A program made the translations under genes and the position numbers. From JAHFUI01 sp041485905 (GTDB lineage Bacteria > Acidobacteriota > Vicinamibacteria > Vicinamibacterales > CAVVIG01), in the NCBI GenBank assembly GCA_041485905.1, contig JBGPKK010000011.1:1-54281 (forward strand): a DNA stretch of 54,281 bases. The letters run 5' to 3'. Every line of letters starts with the position of its first letter. Position 1 is the stretch's first letter. Under the pieces are notes generated by a model that worked only from the letters and a program-made list of their open reading frames with translations, ran no database searches and was not told the origin of the DNA. Positions 27,637 to 36,399 of the stretch are shown piece after piece.

Positions 27637-29757
27637 TTACTCGGCCAGCTTGAACGCCATGTATTCGCTGGGGAACGTCCCGCCGCCAATCGCGACGATG
27701 ATGTACTGCTTGCCGTTCAGCATGTAGGTCATCGGCGACCCACTCTGCTGCGCCGGCATGAACACGGCCCCCACTTCGTTGCCCGTCGCCTTGTCGTACG
27801 CGCGAAGCATCGCCCCACGTCCCTGAGGCGTCGTCGTGACACGCGATTCGCCGGCAATCAGGAGCGTCTTTGTCACCAGCGTGCCGACGATTCCCGGTTG
27901 ACCGGTCCGGGGGATGGCGAGCCCTTTCAACGCGGGATGATTGCGAACGTTGTCCGGCGTTTCGCCGTGCGCGATCTGCCAGGCGATCTCGCCCTTGTCC
28001 ATGTCGAACGCCGTGATGCGTCCCCACGGCGGTTTGATCAGCGGCAGTCCCTGCACGGTCGTGCCGCCGCCGCCACCGCCTTCAGCGATCGCGGCCGCGG
28101 TCGCTGGAGAAGGCACGACCGCTGGCGGGGGTCCTCCGGGGCCCGCGGGCGCCGCAGCCCCGGGTCCGCGTCCGGGCCCGGCCCCGCGACCGGCCCCGGC
28201 CCCGCGACCGGCCCCGGCGGCGCGAGCTGCCGCAGTGGCAGCGTTCCCCGAGACCAGGCCGAAGTCGTTATTCGGGGGCGCCGGCACGAGACCCATCGAC
28301 GAGACATTGGTCTGCGAATACACGTAGAGCCGGTGCGTCTCCGGATCGTAAGAGCCGCCCGCCCAGTTCGAGCCGCCGCCTGCCGACGGCAGCACCAGCG
28401 CGGCGATCGGGCCGTCGACCTTGCTCATCACCGGCGGCGTGTACATCGGCCCAATCTTGTACTTCGACACGAGCTTCACCGCCTCCGCCCGCAGCTCGGG
28501 CGTGAAGTCGATCAGATCGTCAATCGAGACGCCCTGGCGATCGTACGCCGGCGGTTTGGTCGGGAACGGCTGCGTCGGGGAGTACCACTCGCCCGGCACG
28601 TCGCCTTTCGGCACCGGCCGCTCCACGATCGGCCAGACCGGCTGGCCGTTGGTGCGATCGAAGACGTAGAGAAACGACTGTTTGGTCGGCTGCGCGATCG
28701 CTTTGATCGCCCGGCCGTTGACCGTGATGTCCAGGAGGATCGGGGGGTTCGCCATGTCGTAGTCCCAGATCCCGTGGTGGATGAACTGGTAGTGCCACTT
28801 CCGTTCGCCGGTCCTGAGATCGACCGCGACGAGCGTCTCGCCGAACAAGCCGGCGCCGGGCCGATTGCCGCCGTAGAAGTCGCCTGTCGGCAACTCGACA
28901 GGCAGATACACGAGCCCCAGGTCTTCGTCGATGCCGAGCTGACCCCAGACGCCCGCGTTTCCCGTGTACTTCCACGAATCCTTTTCCCACGTGTCGTTGC
29001 CGAACTCACCGATCATCGGGATCGTGTGGAAGATCCAGAGGCGCTTGCCCGTCCGCACGTCGAATCCGCGGACGAACCCCTTCACGTTGGTCTTCCCGCG
29101 CGGGACGCCGCCTGGTCGGTGCGCGGCTCCGACGACCACGACGTCCTTGGCGACGATCGGCGTCGCATGGAGACCGACTTCGCCAGTGACGAGATCGATT
29201 TCCTGATCGTCATCGAGCTTCAGATCGACCGCGCCGTTGACGCCGAAACCGCGAACCGGAGCGCCGCTCTTGGCGTCGAGCGCGATGAGGGAATAGCCAG
29301 GCGTGACGTAGAGAATGCGCTCCTCACGGCCGTCGGTCCAGTACGCCAGGCCGCGGCCTGAGAGTTGACGCGGCGCGTTGGCGCCGCGCGGGCCTTCGCG
29401 CTCGCTGTGCACCCACAGCAGCTCACCCGTGGCCGCATCGAGCGCGACGACCGCCCGCCGCGTTCCGGCTGTCGCATAGACCACGCCGTTCGCCATCAGC
29501 GGCGTCCCTTCGAGGTTGAACTCCGGACGCGGTCCAAGGTTGTCCGTCTTGAAGCGCCAGGCGACTTCCAGGTTCTTGAAGTTGCTCGCCGTGATCTGGT
29601 CGACGGGCGAGTATCGGGTGTTGCCGATGTCGTTGCCGTAGCTCCGCCACTCGCCCTTGGGCGCCCCGCTCTGACCGATCGCCGGAATCGCGACCCACGC
29701 GAGCAAGCACGCCAGGGGGACGAGGCGCAGTAGCCATGCGGAGTTGGGTTTGTTCAC
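27637..29757 (-). CDS. PQQ-dependent dehydrogenase, glucose-dehydrogenase-like (paralogue 2)
   Basis: 706 residues, a close tandem copy of the next gene downstream: most blades are nearly identical, including HHGIWDYDMANPPIL, QPTKQSFLYVFDRTNGQPVW and the C-terminal FPSEYMAFKLAE. It differs mainly in a longer Ala/Gly/Arg/Pro-rich insert (about 518-572) with repeated GAGRG and GPGRG units. Signal peptide at 1-28. GTG at 29757 is the start: AAGGGAGCAAACC lies directly upstream and TATAAT is 28 nt upstream; the frame up to 29844 has no support. As the promoter-proximal copy it is probably transcribed with paralogue 1. PQQ synthesis genes are not in this window. Confidence 0.9.
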   Translation of the reverse strand: MNKPNSAWLLRLVPLACLLAWVAIPAIGQSGAPKGEWRSYGNDIGNTRYSPVDQITASNFKNLEVAWRFKTDNLGPRPEFNLEGTPLMANGVVYATAGTRRAVVALDAATGELLWVHSEREGPRGANAPRQLSGRGLAYWTDGREERILYVTPGYSLIALDAKSGAPVRGFGVNGAVDLKLDDDQEIDLVTGEVGLHATPIVAKDVVVVGAAHRPGGVPRGKTNVKGFVRGFDVRTGKRLWIFHTIPMIGEFGNDTWEKDSWKYTGNAGVWGQLGIDEDLGLVYLPVELPTGDFYGGNRPGAGLFGETLVAVDLRTGERKWHYQFIHHGIWDYDMANPPILLDITVNGRAIKAIAQPTKQSFLYVFDRTNGQPVWPIVERPVPKGDVPGEWYSPTQPFPTKPPAYDRQGVSIDDLIDFTPELRAEAVKLVSKYKIGPMYTPPVMSKVDGPIAALVLPSAGGGSNWAGGSYDPETHRLYVYSQTNVSSMGLVPAPPNNDFGLVSGNAATAAARAAGAGRGAGAGRGAGPGRGPGAAAPAGPGGPPPAVVPSPATAAAIAEGGGGGGTTVQGLPLIKPPWGRITAFDMDKGEIAWQIAHGETPDNVRNHPALKGLAIPRTGQPGIVGTLVTKTLLIAGESRVTTTPQGRGAMLRAYDKATGNEVGAVFMPAQQSGSPMTYMLNGKQYIIVAIGGGTFPSEYMAFKLAE

Positions 29758-29785
29758 GGTTTGCTCCCTTCTTTCGAGGTGGCGG

Positions 29786-29791
29786 ATTATA
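29786..29791 (-). promoter_or_regulatory. -10 element (TATAAT) of the PQQ dehydrogenase pair
   Basis: TATAAT on the minus strand ends 28 nt before the GTG at 29757. The transcript would have a leader of about 20 nt with the AAGGGAG ribosome binding site, unlike the leaderless-type genes elsewhere here. Confidence 0.5.
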
Positions 29792-29835
29792 GCTCGGCTG
29801 GACGGGTAGGGGACGGGGAAATGGGACGCGCCTGA

Positions 29836-29923
29836 GAAAGTCAAAACCTAAAAGGCAAAAAGGCAAAAGTAAAGTTTGACCTTCACTTCTGCCTTTTGCT
29901 TTCTGTCTTCTGCCTTTTTACTT
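29836..29923. repeat. Word-repeat dyad (AAAAGGCAAAAAGGC type)
   Basis: The left arm has CTAAAAGGCAAAAAGGCAAA and AGTAAAG; the right arm has CTTCACTTCTGCCTTTTGCT and TCTGTCTTCTGCCTTTTTAC. It is strongly AT-rich and lies between the peroxiredoxin stop and the promoter of PQQ paralogue 2. The TAA of the peroxiredoxin (29920-29918) is inside its edge. It could also form a hairpin that ends transcription of the peroxiredoxin. Confidence 0.78.
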
Positions 29924-30472
29924 CTTTTTGTCCTCGACTCCCAGCTGCTTGAGCATGGCAGCCATGTCTTCGGCGGACGTGGCCGGCTTCACCGTCTTGT
30001 CGATCGCGGTGATCTTGCCGTCCTTGCCGATGTAGAACGTCCAGCGGTTCGCGAACCCGCGCTCCGCGTTGAGGACGCCGTACGCGTTGGCCGTGTCCTT
30101 GGCGGGATCACTGAGGAGCGGGAACTTGTTGCCACCGTGTTCTTTGGCGAACGCGATGTTTCCCTTGTCACCCTCCAGCGGATCAACGCTGATCATGAAG
30201 TACTTGGCGTTGTACTTGTCGATCATGTCGCCGTGCTCGGCGAGCGACTTGCACTCGATCGTGCAGCCCTGCGTGAACGCTTTCGGGAACCACGCGAGCA
30301 CGACCGCTTCCTTGCCCTTGAAGCTCGAGAGCTCGTAAGTCTTGCCGTCTGTTGCCTGTAGCTTGAAATTTGGCGCCTGATCGCCGACCTTCAGATCGCC
30401 GGCCGCGACCGGCGCCGCCGCCAGGCCGAGCCCGGCCAGAGTCAACACCGTCAACACAACAACTGCTTTCAT
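29918..30472 (-). CDS. Periplasmic peroxiredoxin (AhpC/TSA, Bcp-like)
   Basis: 184 residues with a signal peptide (1-24, ending PVAAG). The thioredoxin-fold domain starts LKVGDQAPNFKLQATDG and holds the active-site region AFTQGCTIECKSL, with the peroxidatic Cys70 and a second Cys at 74, a C-x3-C spacing that may allow an intramolecular disulphide. FANRWTFYIGKDGKI matches the terminal strand of the family. It reduces peroxides, which fits the neighbourhood of oxidising PQQ enzymes. RBS GGAGGTGCT directly precedes the ATG. The C-terminal DKKK is followed at once by the word repeat. Confidence 0.9.
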   Translation of the reverse strand: MKAVVVLTVLTLAGLGLAAAPVAAGDLKVGDQAPNFKLQATDGKTYELSSFKGKEAVVLAWFPKAFTQGCTIECKSLAEHGDMIDKYNAKYFMISVDPLEGDKGNIAFAKEHGGNKFPLLSDPAKDTANAYGVLNAERGFANRWTFYIGKDGKITAIDKTVKPATSAEDMAAMLKQLGVEDKKK

Positions 30473-30633
30473 AGCACCTCCAGCGCCTTTAGACGCCTCG
30501 CGATTTTAGTGCGTTTCAAGGGAATTTGATAGCGGAAGCGGCTCGTGCGCGAGGAATTCCTCGAAGTCGCGGGCGTCCTTTTCTCACCTATTTCACCGCC
30601 TGGGACGAAAACGGCGATGTACAGTTTGGCGAC

Positions 30634-31614
30634 GTGTCGCGAAGCAGAAGGCGGCCTCTGGTCTATAGCCTGGCTTTTTGGGCGCTCGTGAGCGCGGCAG
30701 GGTCGTCTTTGCTCGACGCGGCCGATGGATTCGACCCGAAGACCGCGGACTTCGCAGTCGCGTACAACAACGAGACGTCCAGATATCGCGACGCCGCGGC
30801 GTTCGTCCTCCCCGGCGCCGCGATGACGTTGCAGGCGGTGGATGGACCAGCGGGTGACTACACCCTCACGACCAAGACGGGCGTCGTCAATCAGTACGGT
30901 TCCGGGAAGTGGCGGTGGGTCGCGCCGGTCCAAACGGGCGTGTACGATCTGCGGTTCGAGGGACCGAACAACGAAGATCCGATCGACCTGCACGTCTTCG
31001 TGATGGTTCCGGCAAGCGCGGCGCGGGACGGCGTTCTGAACGGCTACAAAATCGGTCAGTATCCCGCGAAGTCATTGAACGGCAATCCCATCTATCTGCC
31101 GCCGGCAGGGTTCATCGAAGTGACCAAGAAGAGCGAGGACACGAAGGTCTCGCCGCACTTCCGCCTCAAGCAGTTCGTCTGCAAGGAAGGCCCGCCCAAC
31201 GAGTATCCCAAGTACGTCGTGCTGCACGAGCGGCTGCCGCTCAAGCTCGAGGCGGTGCTGCAACTAGCCAACTCGCTGGGCGCGAGCGTCGACACCCTGC
31301 ACGTCATGAGCGGGTATCGCACGCCGTTCTACAACCACGTCATCGGCGACGTGCTCTACAGCATGCATCAGTGGGGACGCGCGGCGGACGTCTTCGTCGA
31401 CAAGCATGACAAAGGCGTGATGGACGACCTCAACGGCGACAACCGGGTGGACACTCAGGATTCGAAATACCTCTACGACGCCATCGAGGGCATGCTTGTG
31501 CGTCCAGGGTTTCAGACCTTCCAAGGCGGGATGGCGTTCTATCCCCCGACGTCGGCGCATCCGCCGTTCGTGCACGTCGACCTACGGGGCACGAAAGCCA
31601 GGTGGAAGGGTTAG
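30634..31614 (+). CDS. M15-type peptidase (D,D-carboxypeptidase-like) with EF-hand-like loop
   Basis: 326 residues from the GTG at 30634, which gives a signal peptide (SRSRRRPLVYSLAFWALVSA). The frame is open from a TTG at 30526 but lacks support. An N-terminal beta domain (about 40-135) precedes the M15 domain with HFRLKQFVCKEG, LHVMSGYRTPFYNH and zinc ligands His and Asp in SMHQWGRAADVF plus His in FVHVDLRG. Such enzymes cut D-Ala or L-Ala-D-Glu bonds in peptidoglycan. Between the zinc ligands sits DLNGDNRVDTQD, a complete EF-hand/dockerin-type calcium loop, unusual here. TACAGT ends 8 nt before the GTG. Stop overlaps that of the convergent decarboxylase (TTAG). Confidence 0.82.
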   Translation: MSRSRRRPLVYSLAFWALVSAAGSSLLDAADGFDPKTADFAVAYNNETSRYRDAAAFVLPGAAMTLQAVDGPAGDYTLTTKTGVVNQYGSGKWRWVAPVQTGVYDLRFEGPNNEDPIDLHVFVMVPASAARDGVLNGYKIGQYPAKSLNGNPIYLPPAGFIEVTKKSEDTKVSPHFRLKQFVCKEGPPNEYPKYVVLHERLPLKLEAVLQLANSLGASVDTLHVMSGYRTPFYNHVIGDVLYSMHQWGRAADVFVDKHDKGVMDDLNGDNRVDTQDSKYLYDAIEGMLVRPGFQTFQGGMAFYPPTSAHPPFVHVDLRGTKARWKG

Positions 31615-33044
31615 GCCTTCGCGTGCACGCGGCGGATCGCGTCGAGCAACGCGTCCAGGTCGGACTCGCGCGTCCGGAAATTCACGATGCACGCGCGGAG
31701 CACGAAGCGACCGCCCAATTCGGTGCCGGTCAGAAACACGCGTCCTTCAGCCTGGACCGCGTCGAGGATCGTTCGGTTCAGGCGATCGATGTCCGCATCC
31801 TGCGCGGCCCCCTCCGGGCGATATCGAAAGCAGGTGATGCTCAGCGGACCGGCGGCGACAAGCTCGAAATCCTGCGCAGCGCCGAGACGCTTCTGCAGCG
31901 ATCGGGCGAGCGCGATGTCGTGTGCGATCGATTCGCGGTACCCGTTCACGCCAAGTTGCCGGAGCGCGATCCAGAGCTTGAGCGCCCTGAATCCGCGACT
32001 CTGCTGGATGCCGAACTCCGAGAACCAGGGAAGGGCCGTGTCATCACGCAGGTACGGCGGAACCAGCGAGAACGCGTCCCGCATGGCGCGCGCGTCCCGC
32101 ACCAGCGCGCATCCGCATTCGACCGGCACGTACATCCATTTGTGCGGGTCGACCGCGACGCTGTCGGCCCGCTCGAGACCGTTGAACACGTCGGCCAACT
32201 CAGGCAAGAGCGCCGCGGGACCGCCGTACGCGGCATCGACATGGAACCAGAGGCCCTGGTCGCGACAGAAATCGGCAAGTTGGCCCAGCGGATCGATCGC
32301 GCCGGTGTTGACGGTTCCGGCGGTGGCCGCGACGCACGCGGGCATCAGTCCCGCCGCCCGGTCCTGCGCGATCTGTGCCTCGAGCGCGCGCAGATCCATA
32401 CGCCAATCGGACGTGACCGCAACGCGGCGGAGATTCGCGTGGCCGATTCCGAGGAGCTCGATATCTTTTTGAATGCAGCTGTGACCCTCGGTCGACGTGT
32501 AGACCACGATCGTCGGCCGAATGCCTCCCATACCGTGCGCCCGGACCTGTCCGTCAGTCTTCGCGTGACGCATCACGGCCAGACCGATCAGATTCGCGAC
32601 TGAACCGCCGCTCGTCAGGATGGCGCCGCTCGTCGGCGGAAACCCGACGATCTGTCGAACCCAGCGGAGGACAGCGTGTTCGACGTATGTGGCGGCGTGG
32701 TCACCGCCCGCGACGCTCGGGTTCAGCCCCGAGGCGAGCAGCTCCGCAAGCGAGGCGAGCGGGATCGCAGACGAGTTGACCCAGCCGAAGAACCGCGGGC
32801 TGTTGTTCCCCATCGGGTAGGGCAGGATTCTGGAGCCGACATATTCGAGCAGTGCATCAGCCTCGGTCGGGCCGTCAGGCAGCGGTTGCTCCATGAGCTC
32901 TCGCCGCACGTCTTCCGGTACGGGCGTGCGACACGGTTGTCGCGACAGGGCCGCGAGGTGTTCGGCGAGAAGATCGACCGCGCGGTACCCCAGTCGACGA
33001 AATTCCTCCGGCGGGATGTCGATGAACGGTCTTCCGTCGGCCAT
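31611..33044 (-). CDS. PLP-dependent decarboxylase, aromatic amino acid decarboxylase family
   Basis: 477 residues, the length of group II decarboxylases (DDC/TDC family), which convert aromatic L-amino acids to amines. Seen: PRFFGWVNSSAIPLASLAEL (83-102), His188 in STEGHSC stacking on PLP, Asp270 in WFHVDAAYGG and the PLP lysine Lys302 in AVDPHKWMYVP. The substrate cannot be fixed from sequence. The ATG at 33044 is chosen; an ATG 21 nt upstream is possible. It lies 49 nt after the ABC ATPase stop on the same strand, which suggests a link between amino acid import and decarboxylation. Confidence 0.88.
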   Translation of the reverse strand: MADGRPFIDIPPEEFRRLGYRAVDLLAEHLAALSRQPCRTPVPEDVRRELMEQPLPDGPTEADALLEYVGSRILPYPMGNNSPRFFGWVNSSAIPLASLAELLASGLNPSVAGGDHAATYVEHAVLRWVRQIVGFPPTSGAILTSGGSVANLIGLAVMRHAKTDGQVRAHGMGGIRPTIVVYTSTEGHSCIQKDIELLGIGHANLRRVAVTSDWRMDLRALEAQIAQDRAAGLMPACVAATAGTVNTGAIDPLGQLADFCRDQGLWFHVDAAYGGPAALLPELADVFNGLERADSVAVDPHKWMYVPVECGCALVRDARAMRDAFSLVPPYLRDDTALPWFSEFGIQQSRGFRALKLWIALRQLGVNGYRESIAHDIALARSLQKRLGAAQDFELVAAGPLSITCFRYRPEGAAQDADIDRLNRTILDAVQAEGRVFLTGTELGGRFVLRACIVNFRTRESDLDALLDAIRRVHAKA

Positions 33045-33093
33045 CGGATCAGACGACGGTAGCATCGTCGGCGCCGTGACGCAACGGGCTGAC

Positions 33094-33771
33094 CTACTGC
33101 GCCGTGACGCGGCCGCCGTCCATGCGGACGATGCGCGTCGCATAGCTGCGTGCGAAGTCCTCGTCATGCGTGGCGACGACGAGGGTGCGGCCCTGGTTCA
33201 GCAGTTGCCCGAGCAGCTCGCCGAGCTCTTCGCGGCGGAGGGGATCGAGCGACGCGGTCGGCTCGTCCATCAGCAGCACGGGCGGATCGACGGCGAGCGC
33301 GCGTGCAATCGCCACGCGCTGCGCTTCGCCGCCTGACAGCTCGCGAGGCCACGCGCCGGCGCGGTGGTCGACGCCGAACGCCGTCAGGAGCTCGCGCGCG
33401 CGCCGCCCGGCGTCCCGCGGCGCCACGCCGTGCGCGTGAATCGGGGCCAGGCACACGTTGTCGAGCGCCGACAGGTGCTCGAACAGGCAATGAAACTGAA
33501 AGACCATCCCGACCTTTCGCCGAAGCCGGCGAAGGGTGTCCCCTGAGGTGGCCGAGCCGCCCTCGAGCGCCACATCGTCGACCACGATGCGGCCGGATTC
33601 GAAGGCTTCGAGACCAGCGACAGCGCGGAGGATCGTTGTCTTGCCGGAGCCGGACGGCCCCATGACCGCGACGAGCTCGCTCGGCGAGGCCTGCAGCGTG
33701 ACCCCGGCGAGAATCAGCCGTGCGCCGCGCCGAAGCTGAACCTCGTCGAGCCGAAGCACGATGTTGGTCAC
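33094..33771 (-). CDS. Amino acid ABC transporter ATP-binding protein
   Basis: 225 residues, a GlnQ/HisP-size ATPase. Walker A GPSGSGKT, Q-loop VGMVFQFHCLFEHLSALDN, signature LSGGEAQRVAIARAL, Walker B VLLMDEPTASLDP and switch His in VVATHDEDFA are all present, so it should be active. GTG at 33771 overlaps the stop of the permease fusion (GTGA), which fixes the start; the open frame to 34527 is an overlap artefact. With the fusion protein it forms a complete importer from only two genes. Confidence 0.93.
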   Translation of the reverse strand: MTNIVLRLDEVQLRRGARLILAGVTLQASPSELVAVMGPSGSGKTTILRAVAGLEAFESGRIVVDDVALEGGSATSGDTLRRLRRKVGMVFQFHCLFEHLSALDNVCLAPIHAHGVAPRDAGRRARELLTAFGVDHRAGAWPRELSGGEAQRVAIARALAVDPPVLLMDEPTASLDPLRREELGELLGQLLNQGRTLVVATHDEDFARSYATRIVRMDGGRVTAQ

Positions 33772-35267
33772 GGGGTCGCTGCCTTCCACCGCCGCTCGAG
33801 ACGCCGCGCCAGGGCCGAGAGCGGCATCGACATCACCAGATACAGCGCCGCGCACATCGTGCCTGGTATCACCCAGCTTCCGAGGTTGGTGGCGAAGATT
33901 TGCGTCTGCTTCGTGAGCTCGAGGACCGTGAGCACGGAGACGAGCGAGGAGTCCTTGAGCAGCGCGACGAAGTCGTTGGTCATCGGCGCCAGGGCCAGCC
34001 GGAACGCCTGGGGCGCGCGGACCAGCGTCAGCACCTGGCGCTCGCTCAGGCCGAGCGTCCGCGCCGCCTCGAGCTGGCCGGTCGACACCGCCTCGAGCGC
34101 CGCCCGGTAAATCTCGCTCTCGTAGGCGGCATAGTTCAGCGCCAACCCGAGCAGCGCCGCGACGAACGCCGGCAGCCGAATGGCGGCGGCGAGTCCGTAA
34201 TAGAGCACGAACAACTGCAACAGAATCGGCGTGCCGCGGATCAGTTCGACATAGCCGATCAGCACCGCGCGGACAGGTCGCGCCCCGTACACGCGGCCGA
34301 TGGCAATCAGCACGCCGAATGCGACGGCGAGGAACATCGCGAGGCACGACAAGACGATGGTGACGATCGACGCCTGCAGAAGGGACGGCAGGTAGCGGCG
34401 CGCCGCCTCCCAGCGCGAGACGGTTGCGGCGCTCGCCGCGATATCGAGCCCCACGACCGAGGGCACCGCCTCGCCGGCCAGCAGCCGGCGATAGAGCTCG
34501 CGCTGATCGTCGTTCCACACGTTCCATTTCCGGAAGATCCGCTCGAGCGTGCCGTCGCGCATGGCGCCGCGAAGGATCTCGTCGATCGCATCGCGTAACA
34601 AGCCGTTTTGCGCGGCCAGGACGCCCACATAGTGCCCGATCGCGACGGTGTCGGGCTGAATCGTGAATCCGGGAATCGTCCGATGCCGGCGCTCGGCGAG
34701 CACGTTGTCCAGCAGTACGGCGTCGACGCGTCCAAGCACCAGATCGCTGTACGGGTGCACGTCATCCTCGAAGGAAATCGCGGTGATGCCGTGCTCGCGC
34801 TGGGCACGCAGAAGAATCTCGTAGGCGATCGTGCCGCCCAGGGTCGCGACTTTGCGGCCGCGCAGGTCGGCGAGCGTTCTGAGGCGGCCGGCGTCGGCAT
34901 CTCGAACGCTCAAGACTTCGCGGAACTCGTAGTAGGGGATGGTCGGCGCGAGAGCGGCGCGTCGAGCCGGTGTGTCCTCGATGCCGCTCAGACCGATGTC
35001 GGCGTCACCGCGTGCGATTGACTGGTCGATCGAGGTAAACGTGATGTTCTGGAAGCGCGGGGTGCGGTTGAGACCGCCGGCGATGAGCGCGGCGACGTCG
35101 ACGTCGAATCCGATCACCCGATCCGGGTGGGAGGGGTCGGCTTCGACGAAGGGCGCGCCTCCTTCGGGATCGCCGGCCCAGATCAGCTGGCGGGGGACGT
35201 CAGCCGCCACGACACAGACAGCGGCGGCGGACAGCGTCAACCCAAAACGCAAAACGCGAAATGCCAC
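33768..35267 (-). CDS. Amino acid ABC transporter substrate-binding/permease fusion
   Basis: 499 residues. A signal or anchor helix (about 5-22) leads to a periplasmic binding-protein domain (about 30-265): IGFDVDVAALIAGGL, DADIGLSGIEDTPARR, YYEFREVLSVRD, LADLRGRKVATLGGTIAYEI. A permease domain follows (about 285-499) with five helices and the EAA-type loop ALEAVSTGQLEAARTLGLSE. Such SBP-permease fusions exist in the polar amino acid family. The start is probably the GTG at 35267, 14 nt after the preceding stop; the longer frame to 35891 is antisense to nothing useful and overlaps the upstream gene. The codons for AFRVLRFGL come from a GCGTTTTGCGTTTTG word repeat. Confidence 0.9.
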   Translation of the reverse strand: MAFRVLRFGLTLSAAAVCVVAADVPRQLIWAGDPEGGAPFVEADPSHPDRVIGFDVDVAALIAGGLNRTPRFQNITFTSIDQSIARGDADIGLSGIEDTPARRAALAPTIPYYEFREVLSVRDADAGRLRTLADLRGRKVATLGGTIAYEILLRAQREHGITAISFEDDVHPYSDLVLGRVDAVLLDNVLAERRHRTIPGFTIQPDTVAIGHYVGVLAAQNGLLRDAIDEILRGAMRDGTLERIFRKWNVWNDDQRELYRRLLAGEAVPSVVGLDIAASAATVSRWEAARRYLPSLLQASIVTIVLSCLAMFLAVAFGVLIAIGRVYGARPVRAVLIGYVELIRGTPILLQLFVLYYGLAAAIRLPAFVAALLGLALNYAAYESEIYRAALEAVSTGQLEAARTLGLSERQVLTLVRAPQAFRLALAPMTNDFVALLKDSSLVSVLTVLELTKQTQIFATNLGSWVIPGTMCAALYLVMSMPLSALARRLERRWKAATP

Positions 35268-35281
35268 GTGTGCGTGTGTAA

Positions 35282-36319
35282 TCAGCGCTTGTTCGCCGAC
35301 ACGAACTGGTTGGCCGGCTGGATCTCTGACGAGCTGACCGAGTTGCGGAACGTCGAGCGGATGATCACGCTGCGCGCGTCGCGCGGCAGGCGCGTGACGT
35401 TTCTGGCGAACTGGGAATACTTGTCGCCGTACAGGTACGTCTCGACATTCGAGATGTAGAACGCCGACAGGCGGTCGCCGCGTGCGGTCATCAGGTCCGC
35501 AATGGCGCCGAGCGCCCGACGGCCGCCCAGATCGCCCACCACGGGGATGACGAGATCCTGGCCCTCGAGCGACCGCACGAACTGAAAGTCGCGCTCCGAG
35601 GCCAGGAAATTCCACAATCGCCCGGCGCGATCGGTCGCGAGCAGGAGATCGCGGAACGTGGGGTATGCCTCGCGGGGAGGCCGCCCGCGGCTCTCGAATT
35701 TCAGCGACAACCCGTCGTTGATGAACGCGTGATGGAACCGCGCGATCGTGTTGACGTCGGCGGGCGTGAGCGGCACCCCGAAGCCGGCGATGGTCTCGCG
35801 CACGCGGCGATCGAGGCGCTGCACGGCGTCCGGGTTCGATCGGGCCTCGTCGATGTAGGCGACGAGCTTTGGCAGGCTCGCGTCGCGCCACGTCTCGATG
35901 CGGTCGGGCGGCGATCGCCCGGTGAGCAGGCTGAGATAGCCCACCCGGGTCTGCGCCTCCGCGAACAGCGCTTTGAACAACAGATGCAGGAGCAGGTTGT
36001 CGCGCCGGATGTCGACGATGAAGGCGATGGACGGCCGGAGCTGCGCGATGTAGGAAAAATTCTGGTCGGGGCCGACGCCGATGTAGGCGCCGCCCGTCAC
36101 GCCGGCGGTCTTCAGTGCGGGCACGACGTCGAGATACGAGCGCTCGTTCGAGATGAGATTGTCGGTGTCGAAGTCGCCGCCTTCCTCCGACAGCCGTTCG
36201 ATGCGTGAGGCGAACGAGGGCGCCGCAGGCTGCGCGATGCCGCCGAGCGCCGATGGTACGGGCACGAGCGCCACGGAGAGGATGGCGAACAGGGCCGCGT
36301 AGCGGATCGTTCTCGTCAT
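35282..36319 (-). CDS. Secreted protein of unknown function, paralogue of the gene at 36400
   Basis: 345 residues with a signal peptide (1-26). The core contains NLISNERSYLDVVP, GGAYIGVGPDQNFSYIAQLR and AFIVDIRRDNLLLHLLFKA, with the order of a Rossmann-type methyltransferase motif I (GxGxxxN) and a following acidic strand end, then VIPVVGDLGGRRAL and LSAFYISNVETYLY. The same blocks occur in order in the divergent neighbour, so the two are paralogues. No family name can be given with confidence. It precedes the SBP-permease fusion by 14 nt and is likely first in that operon. TATAAT ends 21 nt before the ATG. Confidence 0.8.
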   Translation of the reverse strand: MTRTIRYAALFAILSVALVPVPSALGGIAQPAAPSFASRIERLSEEGGDFDTDNLISNERSYLDVVPALKTAGVTGGAYIGVGPDQNFSYIAQLRPSIAFIVDIRRDNLLLHLLFKALFAEAQTRVGYLSLLTGRSPPDRIETWRDASLPKLVAYIDEARSNPDAVQRLDRRVRETIAGFGVPLTPADVNTIARFHHAFINDGLSLKFESRGRPPREAYPTFRDLLLATDRAGRLWNFLASERDFQFVRSLEGQDLVIPVVGDLGGRRALGAIADLMTARGDRLSAFYISNVETYLYGDKYSQFARNVTRLPRDARSVIIRSTFRNSVSSSEIQPANQFVSANKR

Positions 36320-36340
36320 TCTTCTTATGACCGCCTCCGG

Positions 36341-36376
36341 ATTATAGTGCCCGGGCCGCTGAGGTTCGTCTACAAT
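36341..36376. promoter_or_regulatory. Divergent promoter region between two paralogues
   Basis: Minus-strand TATAAT at 36346-36341 serves the gene starting at 36319. Plus-strand TACAAT at 36371-36376 serves the gene starting at 36400, which has GGAGAGGG 3 nt upstream. The two -10 elements are only 24 bp apart, so polymerases would compete unless regulated together. Confidence 0.5.
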
Positions 36377-36399
36377 TCCCTACACTTCAGGAGAGGGTA

